From positions 372,001-436,000 of the forward strand of contig NZ_JAFCKP010000004.1 of NCBI RefSeq assembly GCF_018130245.1: DNA of 64,000 nucleotides, in the 5' to 3' direction. The notes below the pieces were generated by a model, which was not told the DNA's origin, searched no databases, and saw nothing but the letters and a program-made list of their open reading frames with translations. The DNA comes from Bradyrhizobium sp. SZCCT0231 (lineage in GTDB: Bacteria; Pseudomonadota; Alphaproteobacteria; Rhizobiales; Xanthobacteraceae). The stretch's first letter is position 1. Each line of letters starts with the position of its first letter. Positions 1 through 8,844 of the stretch are shown here, piece by piece. The position numbers and the translations under genes were made by a program.

Positions 1-122
1 ACGTGATACGTCTGCCCCGTCGGCATGCGATTGAGGATCTCGACGCAGCCGATTTCGACCAGACGATCGCCGCGAAGCGGATCGAGGCCGGTGGTTTCGG
101 TGTCGAGGACGATTTCGCGCAT
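1..122 (-). CDS. dnaQ: DNA polymerase III epsilon subunit, N-terminal fragment
   Basis: The first 40 codons of a gene that runs off the left edge, read on the minus strand from ATG at 122-120. The N-terminus [15 protein letters not shown] carries the ExoI motif of DEDD exonucleases (Asp7, Glu9), followed by [12 protein letters not shown]. This is the pattern of DnaQ, the 3'-5' proofreading subunit of the replicative polymerase. It lies 27 bases downstream of coaE in the same direction, as expected for the maf-coaE-dnaQ block beside alphaproteobacterial origins. Only the first exonuclease motif is visible, so DnaQ rather than another exonuclease rests partly on context. Confidence 0.85.
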   Translation of the reverse strand, partial: MREIVLDTETTGLDPLRGDRLVEIGCVEILNRMPTGQTYH

Positions 123-149
123 GATCGGGAGGCCGTGTGAGACGGCGAA

Positions 150-749
150 TCAGGCTCGCCGCTGCGGCATCTTAACGACCTCGGCCAGGATGTGCTTGAT
201 TTGAGCGCGCACCGGCTCAAGTCCGTGTGAGGTATCCACCACGAAATCGGCCCGCTTGCGCTTCTCGGCATCGGGCGTCTGCTTGGCGATGATGGCATCG
301 AGCTTCGCCTCGTCCATCGTGCCGCGCGCCAGCACCCGCTCGCGCTGCAGCTCCGGCGACGTCGACACCACGACCACCGCGTCGACCCGCTTCTCGCCGC
401 CGGTCTCGAACAGCAGCGGAATGTCCAGCACAACCACCGGCGCCTTGGCGGCCTCGGCGTCGGCAAAGAACTTTTGCCGGGAGGCGCCGAGCATCGGATG
501 AACGATCTGCTCGAGCTGCTTGATCGCGGCAGGATCATGCACGACGCGCGCCGACAGTTTTTGCCGGTCGACCTTGCCGTTCACGGTGGTGCCGGGGAAG
601 GCGGCCTCGATCGCGGGGGCAGCTTCACCCTCATAGAGCTGATGCACGGCGGCGTCGGCATCGTAGACAGGGACGCCGGCCTCCGCGAACAATTTCGCGG
701 TGGTGGATTTGCCCATCCCAATCGAGCCGGTCAGTCCCAGGATCCGCAT
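150..749 (-). CDS. coaE: dephospho-CoA kinase
   Basis: Phosphorylates the 3'-hydroxyl of dephospho-CoA, the last step of coenzyme A synthesis. The 199-residue protein starts [16 protein letters not shown], with the P-loop at about residues 8-15, and later shows [10 protein letters not shown], typical of CoaE. Two starts are possible. ATG at 749 gives the usual length. A GTG at 776 adds nine residues (MNDRDDWAL) and overlaps the maf stop as GTGA, implying translational coupling. I favour 749 by family length, but the GTGA overlap is notable because aroE usually separates maf and coaE in relatives. The same-strand order maf-coaE-dnaQ suggests one transcript running away from the origin. Confidence 0.93.
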   Translation of the reverse strand: MRILGLTGSIGMGKSTTAKLFAEAGVPVYDADAAVHQLYEGEAAPAIEAAFPGTTVNGKVDRQKLSARVVHDPAAIKQLEQIVHPMLGASRQKFFADAEAAKAPVVVLDIPLLFETGGEKRVDAVVVVSTSPELQRERVLARGTMDEAKLDAIIAKQTPDAEKRKRADFVVDTSHGLEPVRAQIKHILAEVVKMPQRRA

Positions 750-772
750 CAGCGCCCAGTCATCTCTGTCAT

Positions 773-1381
773 TCACACCGCAATTAGCTGTTCACTCCGC
801 AGGAACGCAAGCAGCGGCAGCAGCGGCAGGCCGAGAATGGTGAAATGGTCGCCCTCGATGCGCTCGAACAGATGGATGCCGAGGCCCTCGAGCTGATAGG
901 CCCCGACGCTCCTGGTCACGGCCTCGCCGGCGGCGTCGAGATAGGCCGAGAGCTCGGCTTCACTCATTGGCCGCATGGTCATGCGCGCCACGGAAACGTA
1001 GTCGAACAGGATCCTGCCATCCTGCGCCACGGCTACGGCTGAATTCAGCTCGTGCGTCTGACCGGCGAGATCCCGCAATTGCGCCAGCGCCTGGGCGCGG
1101 CCTGCAGGCTTGTTGAAGAGACCCATCCCAAGAGCCAATGTCTGATCGGCGCCGATCACGTAGCTCCCCGGATGGCCCACCGAAACCGCCTTGGCCTTTT
1201 CTTGCGCCAGCAACAGGGCGATCTCGCGCGGATTGCTGAGATTGGAGCTCGCCTGAATGCCGCGCTCGTCGATATCGGCCGTCACGGCCTCGAATTCGAG
1301 CCCGGCATTGGCCAGCAGCATTTTGCGCGCGCTGCTTTGCGAGGCCAGGATCAACGGGGATGTGCCGCGCCACAGAGCCAT
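773..1381 (-). CDS. maf: Maf-family nucleotide pyrophosphatase
   Basis: A house-cleaning nucleoside triphosphate pyrophosphatase of the Maf/YhdE/YceF superfamily (202 residues). The N-terminal [19 protein letters not shown] is the family's substrate-binding loop, here Ala-Arg-Lys rather than the common Pro-Arg-Arg. ADIDERGI and GADQTLAL carry the acidic metal-binding and base residues, and KPAGRAQA follows. Substrate preference (dTTP/UTP or m7GTP type) cannot be read safely from these motifs. It starts 8 bases after the PPSR stop and its stop overlaps a possible GTG start of coaE, so it sits in the middle of a leftward operon. Confidence 0.9.
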   Translation of the reverse strand: MALWRGTSPLILASQSSARKMLLANAGLEFEAVTADIDERGIQASSNLSNPREIALLLAQEKAKAVSVGHPGSYVIGADQTLALGMGLFNKPAGRAQALAQLRDLAGQTHELNSAVAVAQDGRILFDYVSVARMTMRPMSEAELSAYLDAAGEAVTRSVGAYQLEGLGIHLFERIEGDHFTILGLPLLPLLAFLRSEQLIAV

Positions 1382-1389
1382 GGCGGAGA

Positions 1390-2229
1390 CTATTCCGAAG
1401 GCCGGTTGCGCTGGCGATCGCTGTAGAGCTTCATGATCGCCGCCGCGGTTTCCTCGATCGAGCGCCGCGTGACGTCCAGCAGCGGCCAGTCATGCTTGGC
1501 GCTGAGCTTGCGAGCAAACGCGACCTCCTCGGTGACCGACTGCTTGTCGGTATAGGTATCGCTGCCGGATTCGGCCCCCATTGAGAGCAGGCGATTCTGA
1601 CGGATCTGGATCAGGCGTTCCGGCGTCGCGTGCAGGCTGACGACCAGCGGCCGCGTCAGCGTCTCCAATTGCGAGGGCACCGGGATGCCCGGAACCAGCG
1701 GCACGTTGGCGGTGCGGATGCCGCGATTGGCGAGATAGATCGACGTCGGCGTCTTCGAGGTGCGGGACACGCCGACCAGCACCACGTCGGCCTCGTCGAG
1801 ACCTTCGACGTGCTGACCATCGTCGTGAATCATCGTGTAATTCAAGGCGTCGATGCGCTTGAAATATTCCGCGTTGAGGACGTGCTGGGCGCCGACGCGG
1901 CCCGTGGTCGCCGCGCCCAGATAGGCTTCGAACAGCTGCATCACCGGACCGATGATCGACAGGCTCGGAACGTTGATCTGCTTGCACTTGTCCTCGAGTC
2001 TCGCGACCAGATCCTTCTCGAGCAGCGTGAACAGCACGATTCCCGGCGCTTCCTCGATCTCGTCGAGCACGCGGTCGAGCTGCTTCTGACTGCGTACCAG
2101 CGGATAGACGTGCTCGACCGGCGTCACGTTGGCGTATTGGGCCGCAACTGCGCGCGCCACGGTGATGAGCGTCTCGCCCGTGGAGTCCGAGACCAGGTGC
2201 AGATGGAAATAATTGCTCGAGGTCGGCAC
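1390..2229 (-). CDS. pyruvate, phosphate dikinase regulatory protein (PPSR, DUF299)
   Basis: A bifunctional serine/threonine kinase and pyrophosphorylase family that inactivates and reactivates PEP synthase or pyruvate phosphate dikinase. The 279-residue protein begins with the family signature [14 protein letters not shown] and has a P-loop GVSRTSKT at about residues 153-160, then YLANRG. It corresponds to the gene called RP001/CC0001 that flanks the replication origin in Rickettsia and Caulobacter (recalled). It is the first gene of the leftward block, with the likely oriC directly upstream. Whether the target is PPDK or PEP synthase is not decided by sequence. Confidence 0.9.
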   Translation of the reverse strand: MPTSSNYFHLHLVSDSTGETLITVARAVAAQYANVTPVEHVYPLVRSQKQLDRVLDEIEEAPGIVLFTLLEKDLVARLEDKCKQINVPSLSIIGPVMQLFEAYLGAATTGRVGAQHVLNAEYFKRIDALNYTMIHDDGQHVEGLDEADVVLVGVSRTSKTPTSIYLANRGIRTANVPLVPGIPVPSQLETLTRPLVVSLHATPERLIQIRQNRLLSMGAESGSDTYTDKQSVTEEVAFARKLSAKHDWPLLDVTRRSIEETAAAIMKLYSDRQRNRPSE

Positions 2230-2688
2230 AAAAACCCTTTGAATTTCGTTGGGGTGGTTTGTGGATTTCTGTGGAGCTTAACCCCTCGGAAAGGGATCTG
2301 CGACACCAGGGACGGGACAACGGCCGATTTTCTTCACACCGCTGCCCGTCAGAACAAGTCCGGCGCCCATCCGAGACGGAAACGGGATTACGCGGACAAC
2401 CTCCTTGATAAGCTGCCGACAGAAACGCGCAAGCCCTTGTAGCCGACTGGCTTATCGGAAGTCGCCAGAGCTGTCAGGGATATGTGGATCGATGTGAACA
2501 AGCGCGCGTGAACGCGCGGACGGAATTGCGTGAGTCCAATCCACGGTCACATAGACTCAAACCTTAAGAATCTAAGATTCTAGATTTGAGGAAGGCGCTG
2601 CGGACGGATATGTGTGCGGGGTAAGGCCTTAACGAGTTCTTACTATCCCCAGCGTTCCCCGAGCTGGGCATCAATCCGGACCGCGAAA
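2230..2688. other. probable chromosomal replication origin (oriC)
   Basis: A 459-base gene-free stretch where transcription diverges: dnaQ-coaE-maf-PPSR leave to the left and hemJ-rho-mnmEG-rsmG-parAB to the right. Sequences resembling DnaA boxes are TGTGGATTT (2260-2268), TTCTTCACA (2330-2338, fits TTNTNCACA), TGTGGATCG (2483-2491) and TGTGAACAA (2493-2501, fits TGTGNANAA). The last two are one base apart. An AT-rich patch around 2555-2590 holds a perfect 7-bp inverted repeat AGAATCT-A-AGATTCT (2567-2581), a candidate unwinding element. TTAA-N7-TTAC at 2629-2643 resembles a CtrA site. In alphaproteobacteria the origin is known to lie beside the DUF299 gene. GC skew was not computed. Confidence 0.72.
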
Positions 2689-3123
2689 ATGTTCGAAGAC
2701 GTCTATCTCTGGATCAAGGCGCTGCATGTGATTGCCGTCATCTCCTGGATGGCCGGCATGCTCTATCTGCCACGTCTGTTCGTCTATCATTGCGAGGCCG
2801 AAATCGGCTCGAAGCAGTCCGAGACGTTCAAGATCATGGAGCGTCGGCTGCTCAAGGCGATCATCAATCCCGCCATGATCGTTACTTGGCTCGCCGGGCT
2901 CTATCTCGCCTGGTCCGGCCATTGGTTCACGTTCGGCTGGCTGCACGTAAAACTGGCACTGGTCCTGGTGCTGTCCGCGGTCCACGGCTTTTTTTCACGC
3001 TGGCTGAAGGATTTCGCCGCCGACCGGCGCCCGCGCAGCCAGAAATTCTATCGGATTATCAATGAGGTGCCGACCGTCCTGATGATTCTCATCGTCATCA
3101 TGGTGATCGTGAAGCCGTTCTAG
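2689..3123 (+). CDS. hemJ: protoporphyrinogen IX oxidase HemJ
   Basis: Membrane protein oxidising protoporphyrinogen IX to protoporphyrin IX, the penultimate haem step, in bacteria without HemG or HemY. The 144-residue protein starts MFEDVYLWIKALHVIAVISW and has four predicted membrane helices. The conserved early histidine (residue 13, haem b ligand in the family) and the motif GMLYLPRLFVYH are present. A longer frame upstream is open but would add an unrelated 25-residue leader, so ATG 2689 is chosen. It is the first rightward gene from the likely origin. In relatives hemE stands between the origin and this gene; it is absent here. Confidence 0.9.
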   Translation: MFEDVYLWIKALHVIAVISWMAGMLYLPRLFVYHCEAEIGSKQSETFKIMERRLLKAIINPAMIVTWLAGLYLAWSGHWFTFGWLHVKLALVLVLSAVHGFFSRWLKDFAADRRPRSQKFYRIINEVPTVLMILIVIMVIVKPF

Positions 3124-3381
3124 GCAGGTCGCGCGACGATTAGCTCAGCGCTTCGGCTTGCGGAGTGGGGGGCGATTTTCTATATTGTCGATATCCCACC
3201 CAACGCAGGCGGATGTGGTTGTGTCCGAGCTTTCCAGAGGCCGGACACCGCATCAGGTTTGAAGCCTCCACCGGCACTTAACCTTGCCAGACCTGCGGAC
3301 CTTACCTGCACCTGCTCGCGTCCGCATTTCAGAGCCTCCTCGCACCCCCTCTTTTTCAGGTTACCCCACAGGACCACCCCA

Positions 3382-4647
3382 ATGCGGGAAATTAAACTTC
3401 AGGACCTCAAGTCGAAAACCCCGGCCGAGCTCGTCTCGTTCGCGGAAGAGCATGGGGTCGAGAATGCCAGCACCATGCGCAAGCAGGAGCTGCTGTTTGC
3501 CATCCTCAAGCAGCTTGCGATAGCCGAGACCGACATCGTCGGCGAAGGCGTCGTCGAGGTGCTCTCCGACGGCTTCGGTTTTCTCCGCTCGCCCGATGCG
3601 AATTATCTGCCGGGCCCGGATGACATCTACGTTTCGCCCTCGCAGATCCGCCGTTTCGGCCTGCGCACCGGCGACACCATCGAAGGCCATATCCGCAGCC
3701 CGAAAGAGGGCGAACGCTACTTTGCGCTGCTGAAGGTCAACACGCTCAACTTCGAGGACCCGGAAAAGGCCAAGCACAAGGTCAATTTCGACAACCTCAC
3801 GCCGCTGTTTCCGAACCAGCGTTTCCGCATGGAGATCGACGATCCGACGCGGAAGGACCTTTCTGCACGCGTGATCGACATCGTCGCCCCAATCGGCAAG
3901 GGCCAGCGCGCCTTGATCGTGGCGCCGCCGCGCACCGGTAAGACCGTTCTGATGCAGAACATCGCGCACTCGATCACGCACAATCACCCCGAATGCTATC
4001 TGATCGTGCTCTTGATCGACGAGCGTCCGGAAGAAGTCACGGACATGCAGCGCTCGGTGAAGGGCGAGGTGGTGTCCTCGACCTTCGACGAGCCCGCAGT
4101 GCGCCACGTCCAGGTCGCCGAGATGGTGATCGAAAAAGCCAAGCGCCTGGTCGAGCACGGCCGCGACGTCGTGATCCTGCTCGATTCGATCACCCGCCTC
4201 GGCCGCGCCTACAACACCGTCGTGCCCTCATCCGGCAAGGTGCTGACCGGCGGTGTCGACGCCAACGCGCTGCAGCGCCCGAAGCGCTTCTTCGGTGCCG
4301 CCCGTAACATCGAGGAGGGCGGCTCGCTGACCATCATCGCGACCGCGCTGGTCGATACCGGCAGCCGCATGGACGAAGTCATCTTCGAAGAGTTCAAGGG
4401 CACAGGTAACTCGGAATTGATCCTGGACCGCAAGGTCTCGGACAAGCGCACCTTCCCGGCGATCGACATCTCGCGCTCCGGTACCCGCAAGGAGGAACTC
4501 ATCACCGATCCGCAGGTGCTGAAGAAGATGTACGTGCTCCGCCGCATCCTCAATCCGATGGGCACGATGGACGCGATCGACTTCCTGCTCGACAAGCTGC
4601 GCTCGACCAAGAGCAATTCGGAGTTCTTCGACTCCATGAACACCTGA
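3382..4647 (+). CDS. rho: transcription termination factor Rho
   Basis: Hexameric RNA-dependent ATPase that terminates transcription. The 421-residue protein starts [17 protein letters not shown], a typical Rho N-terminal helical domain. It has the RNA-binding cold-shock motif DGFGFLRS (63-70), Walker A APPRTGKT (181-188), Walker [18 protein letters not shown] and the C-terminal family sequence. An upstream in-frame extension of 41 codons is rejected because the family starts at MREI. The 258 bases before it form a long leader without a gene; Rho leaders are often attenuated by Rho itself, but nothing decisive is visible. An intrinsic hairpin terminator follows at 4669-4692. Confidence 0.98.
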   Translation: MREIKLQDLKSKTPAELVSFAEEHGVENASTMRKQELLFAILKQLAIAETDIVGEGVVEVLSDGFGFLRSPDANYLPGPDDIYVSPSQIRRFGLRTGDTIEGHIRSPKEGERYFALLKVNTLNFEDPEKAKHKVNFDNLTPLFPNQRFRMEIDDPTRKDLSARVIDIVAPIGKGQRALIVAPPRTGKTVLMQNIAHSITHNHPECYLIVLLIDERPEEVTDMQRSVKGEVVSSTFDEPAVRHVQVAEMVIEKAKRLVEHGRDVVILLDSITRLGRAYNTVVPSSGKVLTGGVDANALQRPKRFFGAARNIEEGGSLTIIATALVDTGSRMDEVIFEEFKGTGNSELILDRKVSDKRTFPAIDISRSGTRKEELITDPQVLKKMYVLRRILNPMGTMDAIDFLLDKLRSTKSNSEFFDSMNT

Positions 4648-4668
4648 GTGCACTGCAGCAAGAATTGG

Positions 4669-4692
4669 GGGCGCCTTCGGGCGCCCTTTTTT
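4669..4692 (+). terminator. rho intrinsic terminator
   Basis: Perfect 7-bp stem GGGCGCC (4669-4675) and GGCGCCC (4680-4686) closed by a TTCG tetraloop and followed by six T residues. It lies 22 bases after the rho stop codon. Confidence 0.93.
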
Positions 4693-4960
4693 GTGCGGCT
4701 TTGCTGCAGCGGAGGTGCAGCATGAAGGGACTGGCTCGCCACCTCGCCTCGGTTTCCTCTAATTTGTTGATATTTAAAAATAATACTAGAAATTTGCTCG
4801 GCCTAGCCTCCGTGCGAGCAGACACTCCTGCAGCAAAAATGCGGTGGTTATGTTGCATTGCAGTAAGGTCGTCGCTGCGAGATCTGGTGCAGCAAAATCC
4901 CGCCGTTGACTGGCTAAAAACGGATGTTTGCCTTTTCGCCGGGAGCCGGACAAATAGGCC
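4693..4960. other. rho-mnmE intergenic region
   Basis: About 270 bases between the rho terminator and mnmE. It holds an AT-rich patch near 4755-4795 (including ATATTTAAAAATAATACTAG), a likely promoter zone for mnmE. No gene, repeat or parS site is seen. Confidence 0.5.
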
Positions 4961-6355
4961 ATGCATCCGCGAGACCAGACCATTTTTGCGCTGTCATCCG
5001 GGCGGGCGCCCAGCGCGATCGCCGTGGTGCGCGTGTCGGGCTCGCAGGCCAGCCTGGTACTGACGAGGCTCGCGGGCCGGCTGCCGGCACCGCGACAGGC
5101 GAGCCGCCGGCTGCTCCGGGACGGCGCGGGCCAGCCGATCGACGATGCGATCGTGCTCTGGTTTCCAGGACCGGGCAGCGCGACCGGCGAGGACATCGTC
5201 GAATTTCACGTCCATGGCGGTCGGGCGGTGCTGGCGGCGCTCCTCGCCGCGATTTCAGATATTCCGAATACACGCGCGGCCGAGCCCGGCGAGTTCACCC
5301 GGCGCGCCTTCGAGAACGGCAAGCTCGACCTGACCGAGGCCGAGGGCCTCGACGACCTCATCCACGCCGACACCGACCGGCAGCGTCGCCAGGCGCTGCG
5401 CCAGTTGCAGGGCCTGCTCGGCGACCGCGCGCGCGACTGGCGCGAGCGCATCATCGGGGCGTCCGCGCTGATCGAGGCCGGCATCGATTTTTCCGATGAA
5501 GGCGATGTGCCGGCGGAGCTGAGGGCGCCGGCGGTGAAAGCGATCAAAACGCTTCACGACGAAATTGCAAAAGTCCTTGCAGCGCAGGGACATTCTGAAC
5601 GCCTGCGCGATGGCCTCGTGGTTGCGATCGCGGGCGAGCCGAATGTCGGCAAGTCGACGCTGATGAATCAGCTGGCGCGCCGCGAGGTCGCGATCGTCTC
5701 GCCGTATGCTGGCACCACGCGCGACGTCATCGAGGTGCAGCTCGATCTCGACGGCTATCCCGTCACTGTCATCGACACCGCGGGCATCCGCGAGACCGAC
5801 GATCCCGTGGAGCAGGAGGGCGTGCGCCGGGCGCGGGCGCGCGCCGAGGACGCTGACCTGGTGTTGTGGCTGGTCGAGGGCGGTCGGTCGGTCGAGCAGG
5901 GCGCAGGGCCGCCGCTGTGGACGCCCGGCGACGGAAACGATCGGTCCCGCGGCTCGGTCTGGATCGTGCGCAACAAGATCGACCTTGGCATTGATCCGGG
6001 CATCGATCTTGGCATCGCCCTTGGCCGGGCCGGAGGAGCCGAGCTGGCAGGCGAGTTCGGTATCTCGGCAAGCCGGGGCGATGGCATTCCCGAATTGATC
6101 GATGCGCTCGTAAAGTTCGCCGCCAATTTCTTCGGGACGACCGAGGGTGCCTTGGTGACCCGGGCCCGCCAACGCGACCTGTTGCGTCAGGCGTCAGACA
6201 GCTTGCGGCGGAGTCTGGAGCTTGTAGAAGAGGGCGAAGAGCTCGCGGCCGAAGAGCTGCGTGCTGCGGCCTACGCCTTGGGTCGCCTATTGGGCCGGGT
6301 GGACGTCGAGGATGTCCTCGGGGCCATCTTCCAGAAGTTCTGCATCGGAAAGTAG
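4961..6355 (+). CDS. mnmE: tRNA uridine-34 modification GTPase MnmE
   Basis: With MnmG it forms the complex that adds (carboxymethyl)aminomethyl groups to U34 of certain tRNAs. The 464-residue protein has an N-terminal tetrahydrofolate-binding domain ([15 protein letters not shown] about 76-90), then a G domain with G1 GEPNVGKS (225-232), GTTRD (251-255), G3 DTAG (272-275) and G4 NKID (338-341). It ends in the essential FCIGK, with Cys461. After NKID there is a short internal repeat, [16 protein letters not shown] (340-355), which is not part of the family core. mnmG follows at a distance of 591 bases, the gap filled with parS sites. Confidence 0.97.
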   Translation: MHPRDQTIFALSSGRAPSAIAVVRVSGSQASLVLTRLAGRLPAPRQASRRLLRDGAGQPIDDAIVLWFPGPGSATGEDIVEFHVHGGRAVLAALLAAISDIPNTRAAEPGEFTRRAFENGKLDLTEAEGLDDLIHADTDRQRRQALRQLQGLLGDRARDWRERIIGASALIEAGIDFSDEGDVPAELRAPAVKAIKTLHDEIAKVLAAQGHSERLRDGLVVAIAGEPNVGKSTLMNQLARREVAIVSPYAGTTRDVIEVQLDLDGYPVTVIDTAGIRETDDPVEQEGVRRARARAEDADLVLWLVEGGRSVEQGAGPPLWTPGDGNDRSRGSVWIVRNKIDLGIDPGIDLGIALGRAGGAELAGEFGISASRGDGIPELIDALVKFAANFFGTTEGALVTRARQRDLLRQASDSLRRSLELVEEGEELAAEELRAAAYALGRLLGRVDVEDVLGAIFQKFCIGK

Positions 6356-6383
6356 CGCTAGTTCTTCATTGTAGAACTAGCGC
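6355..6383 (+). terminator. hairpin after mnmE
   Basis: Perfect 11-bp inverted repeat GCGCTAGTTCT (6355-6365) and AGAACTAGCGC (6373-6383) with a 7-base loop, starting at the last base of the mnmE stop codon. It is followed by a T-containing but not homopolymeric tail, so terminator activity is likely but weaker than the rho one. Confidence 0.6.
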
Positions 6384-6398
6384 TTGTTCCAGTTCTTG

Positions 6399-6414
6399 CA
6401 TTTCACGTGAAACA
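6399..6414. promoter_or_regulatory. parS: parS site 1 (two mismatches)
   Basis: The 12-base core TTTCACGTGAAA is intact; the first two bases of the 16-mer are CA instead of TG. ParB/Spo0J-family proteins nucleate on this palindrome. Confidence 0.85.
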
Positions 6415-6448
6415 CTGCGGGCGAGAGTTCCGATCTGCTCGCGCGGCT

Positions 6449-6464
6449 TGTTTCACGTGAAACA
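6449..6464. promoter_or_regulatory. parS: parS site 2 (perfect)
   Basis: Exact match to the conserved centromere palindrome TGTTTCACGTGAAACA, 50 bases from site 1. Confidence 0.97.
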
Positions 6465-6556
6465 GCGGCGGCGCCTTCGCTCCATTAGACTTAATGGCCC
6501 CGCGTCAATTGATGTCGCTTCACGAGGAGTGGGCGGCCCGCGGCCGCACCTCAGTC

Positions 6557-6694
6557 TCGTCATTGCGAGGAGCCCTTGCGACGAAGCAATGATATGGAGA
6601 TAGCGGTGCGGCAGGCTGCGCTCCAGAGCCGGGGCCCATCTATCCGCAGCTTAACCTGTAGCTCGCCGGGCCCCGGCTCCGGGCCGCAATGACG
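6557..6694. repeat. intergenic repeat, CGTCATTGCGAG family
   Basis: Begins TCGTCATTGCGAGGAGC and ends GCCGCAATGACGG, an imperfect inverted repeat with inner arms around CCGGGGCCC / GGGCCCCGG. The same ends recur at 11768-11847 and 20067-20188. It lies between parS sites 2 and 3. It has no coding potential. Confidence 0.75.
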
Positions 6695-6785
6695 GCGAGT
6701 GATACCGATCGCGCTCTCCGACGATCGACCCAAGATCGTGGCATCACAGTCCCGCCGTTACCGGTCCGGCTCCTGGGGGCCGTTT

Positions 6786-6801
6786 TGTTTCACGTGAAAC
6801 A
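6786..6801. promoter_or_regulatory. parS: parS site 3 (perfect)
   Basis: Exact TGTTTCACGTGAAACA. Confidence 0.97.
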
Positions 6802-6822
6802 TGCGCTGGATCAACGCGCCTC

Positions 6823-6847
6823 CTACTGTGCATGGGGTTGTTTTCGC
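6823..6847. repeat. 25-base repeat, copy 1
   Basis: CTACTGTGCATGGGGTTGTT followed by TTCGC, identical to 46943-46967. Both copies are intergenic. This copy lies between parS sites 3 and 4. No function is known to me. Confidence 0.8.
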
Positions 6848-6876
6848 CAAAAAATGCCTCGTCCCTGGAGTCATTC

Positions 6877-6892
6877 TGTTTCACGTGAAACA
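6877..6892. promoter_or_regulatory. parS: parS site 4 (perfect)
   Basis: Exact TGTTTCACGTGAAACA, 55 bases upstream of the mnmG start. Confidence 0.97.
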
Positions 6893-6946
6893 CCCTCGCC
6901 CAGTTTCCACTTCCGGCTGTCCCGCCTCTGAGTTAGAAGTCGGCCC

Positions 6947-8827
6947 ATGCGAACAGAGCGAGCAAGTTTCGACGTCATCGTGATTGGCGGCGGCCACGCC
7001 GGCTGTGAAGCTGCGGCTGCCGCTGCCCGGATGGGTGCGGCGACCGCTCTGGTGACGCACCGTTTCTCCACGATCGGCGCCATGTCCTGCAATCCCGCCA
7101 TCGGCGGTCTCGGCAAGGGCCATCTGGTTCGTGAGGTCGATGCTCTCGATGGCCTGATGGGCCGTGTCGGTGATGCCGGCGGCATCCAGTTCAGGGTGCT
7201 CAATCGCCGCAAGGGTCCGGCCGTGCGCGGCCCCAGGGCTCAGGCGGACCGGAAGCTCTATGCGGCGGCGATGCAGGCCGCGATCCGGGAAACTGAGGGC
7301 CTCTCCGTCATCGAAGGCGAGGCGGATGAGCTGATCGTGGTCGAGGGGCGGGTGACCGGACTGCGTCTGGCCGACGGCCGGGAGCTTCGGGCAGGGGCCG
7401 TCGTCGTCACCACCGGCACCTTCCTGCGCGGTCTGATCCATCTCGGTGAGAAGAACTGGCCCGCCGGACGGGTCGGCGAGGCCCCTGCGATGGGCCTTTC
7501 GGGCTCCTTCGAGCGTGCCGGTTTCACCCTTGGACGGCTCAAGACCGGGACGCCGCCGCGTCTGGACGGCACCACGATCGACTGGTCGGCGGTCGAAATG
7601 CAGCCCGGAGATGAGCCGCCGGAGCCGTTCTCGGTCATGACCGAGCGGATCACGACCCTGCAGATCCAGTGCGGGATCACCCGGACCACGGCCGCGACCC
7701 ATGAGGTGATCCGGGCCAATGTCCATCGCTCCCCGATGTACTCCGGCCAGATCAAGAGCTCCGGTCCACGCTATTGCCCCTCGATCGAGGACAAGATCGT
7801 CCGCTTCGGCGACCGCGACGGCCACCAGATCTTCCTGGAGCCGGAAGGGCTCGACGACAGCACAGTCTATCCCAACGGCATCTCGACCTCGCTCCCCGAG
7901 GAAGTCCAGCTCGCGATCCTCGCCAGCATCCCGGGTCTGGAGCGGGTGAAGATGGTCCGCCCGGGCTACGCCATCGAATACGACCACATCGATCCCCGCG
8001 AGCTCGATCCGACCCTGCAGACCAAGCGTCTGCGCGGGCTGTTCCTGGCCGGGCAGATCAACGGCACCACGGGATACGAGGAAGCCGCCGGACAGGGCAT
8101 CGTGGCCGGCCTGAACGCGGCGCTCTCCGCCAGCGGCGCCGCTTTGACGGTGTTCGACCGTGCGGATGGCTATCTCGGCGTGATGATCGATGACCTCGTC
8201 ACCCGCGGGATCAGCGAGCCCTATCGGATGTTCACCTCCAGAGCCGAGTATCGGCTGACGCTGCGGGCCGACAATGCGGATCAGCGCCTGACCGAGAAGG
8301 GGATCGCGCTGGGATGTGTCGGCAGTGCCCGGACCCGGCATCACCGCGCCAAGATGGACGCCCTCAACGCCGCCAGGACGCTCTCGAAGGCCCTGACCAT
8401 CACCCCGAACGAAGCGATCAAGCACGGGCTGTCGCTGAACCGGGATGGCCAGCGCCGCTCCGCCTTCGAGCTGATGGCCTATCCGGAGATCGGCTGGAGC
8501 CAGGTCCGCGCGATCTGGCCGGAGCTGTCGGCCATCGGTCCCGTCATCGCCACCCATCTCGAGATCGATGCCAAGTACGACGTCTATCTGGAGCGCCAGA
8601 GCGCCGACGTCGAAGCCTTCCGGCGCGACGAGGGGATGGTGCTGTCGGAGGTCGACTACAGCCTCGTCCCGGGTCTCTCCAACGAGGTCCGCGCCAAGCT
8701 GGAGAAGGCCCGGCCGTTCACCGTCGGCCAGGCCGGCCGGATCGACGGCATGACGCCCGCGGCGCTCGGCATCCTCGCAGCCTATCTGCGCCGCGAGGCA
8801 CGCAAGAGCTCCAAGGCAATCGCATAG
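6947..8827 (+). CDS. mnmG: tRNA uridine-34 modification enzyme MnmG (GidA)
   Basis: FAD-dependent partner of MnmE in U34 modification of tRNA. The 626-residue protein has the dinucleotide-binding motif [15 protein letters not shown] (FAD, about 9-23) and [26 protein letters not shown], the hallmark of GidA. It also has [14 protein letters not shown] and the C-terminal SAM-like helical domain ending in [13 protein letters not shown]. Length matches the family. It is preceded by four parS sites and followed, in the same reading frame and after only the stop codon plus nine bases, by rsmG. Confidence 0.97.
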   Translation: MRTERASFDVIVIGGGHAGCEAAAAAARMGAATALVTHRFSTIGAMSCNPAIGGLGKGHLVREVDALDGLMGRVGDAGGIQFRVLNRRKGPAVRGPRAQADRKLYAAAMQAAIRETEGLSVIEGEADELIVVEGRVTGLRLADGRELRAGAVVVTTGTFLRGLIHLGEKNWPAGRVGEAPAMGLSGSFERAGFTLGRLKTGTPPRLDGTTIDWSAVEMQPGDEPPEPFSVMTERITTLQIQCGITRTTAATHEVIRANVHRSPMYSGQIKSSGPRYCPSIEDKIVRFGDRDGHQIFLEPEGLDDSTVYPNGISTSLPEEVQLAILASIPGLERVKMVRPGYAIEYDHIDPRELDPTLQTKRLRGLFLAGQINGTTGYEEAAGQGIVAGLNAALSASGAALTVFDRADGYLGVMIDDLVTRGISEPYRMFTSRAEYRLTLRADNADQRLTEKGIALGCVGSARTRHHRAKMDALNAARTLSKALTITPNEAIKHGLSLNRDGQRRSAFELMAYPEIGWSQVRAIWPELSAIGPVIATHLEIDAKYDVYLERQSADVEAFRRDEGMVLSEVDYSLVPGLSNEVRAKLEKARPFTVGQAGRIDGMTPAALGILAAYLRREARKSSKAIA

Positions 8828-8828
8828 G

Positions 8829-8844
8829 CGTTTCACGTGAAACA
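8829..8844. promoter_or_regulatory. parS: parS site 5 (one mismatch), contains the rsmG start codon
   Basis: CGTTTCACGTGAAACA; only the first base differs from the consensus. The GTG of the palindrome centre (8837-8839) is the only possible start codon of rsmG. Confidence 0.92.

Noticed and set aside
2614-2688. 25-codon N-terminal extension of HemJ
   Set aside because: Unrelated to the family and would run into the likely origin; ATG 2689 gives the normal HemJ start.
6881-8836. 651-codon open frame antisense to mnmG
   Set aside because: mnmG on the other strand has all family motifs; the antisense product is low-complexity Arg/Gly/Asp-rich and is explained by GC3 bias.
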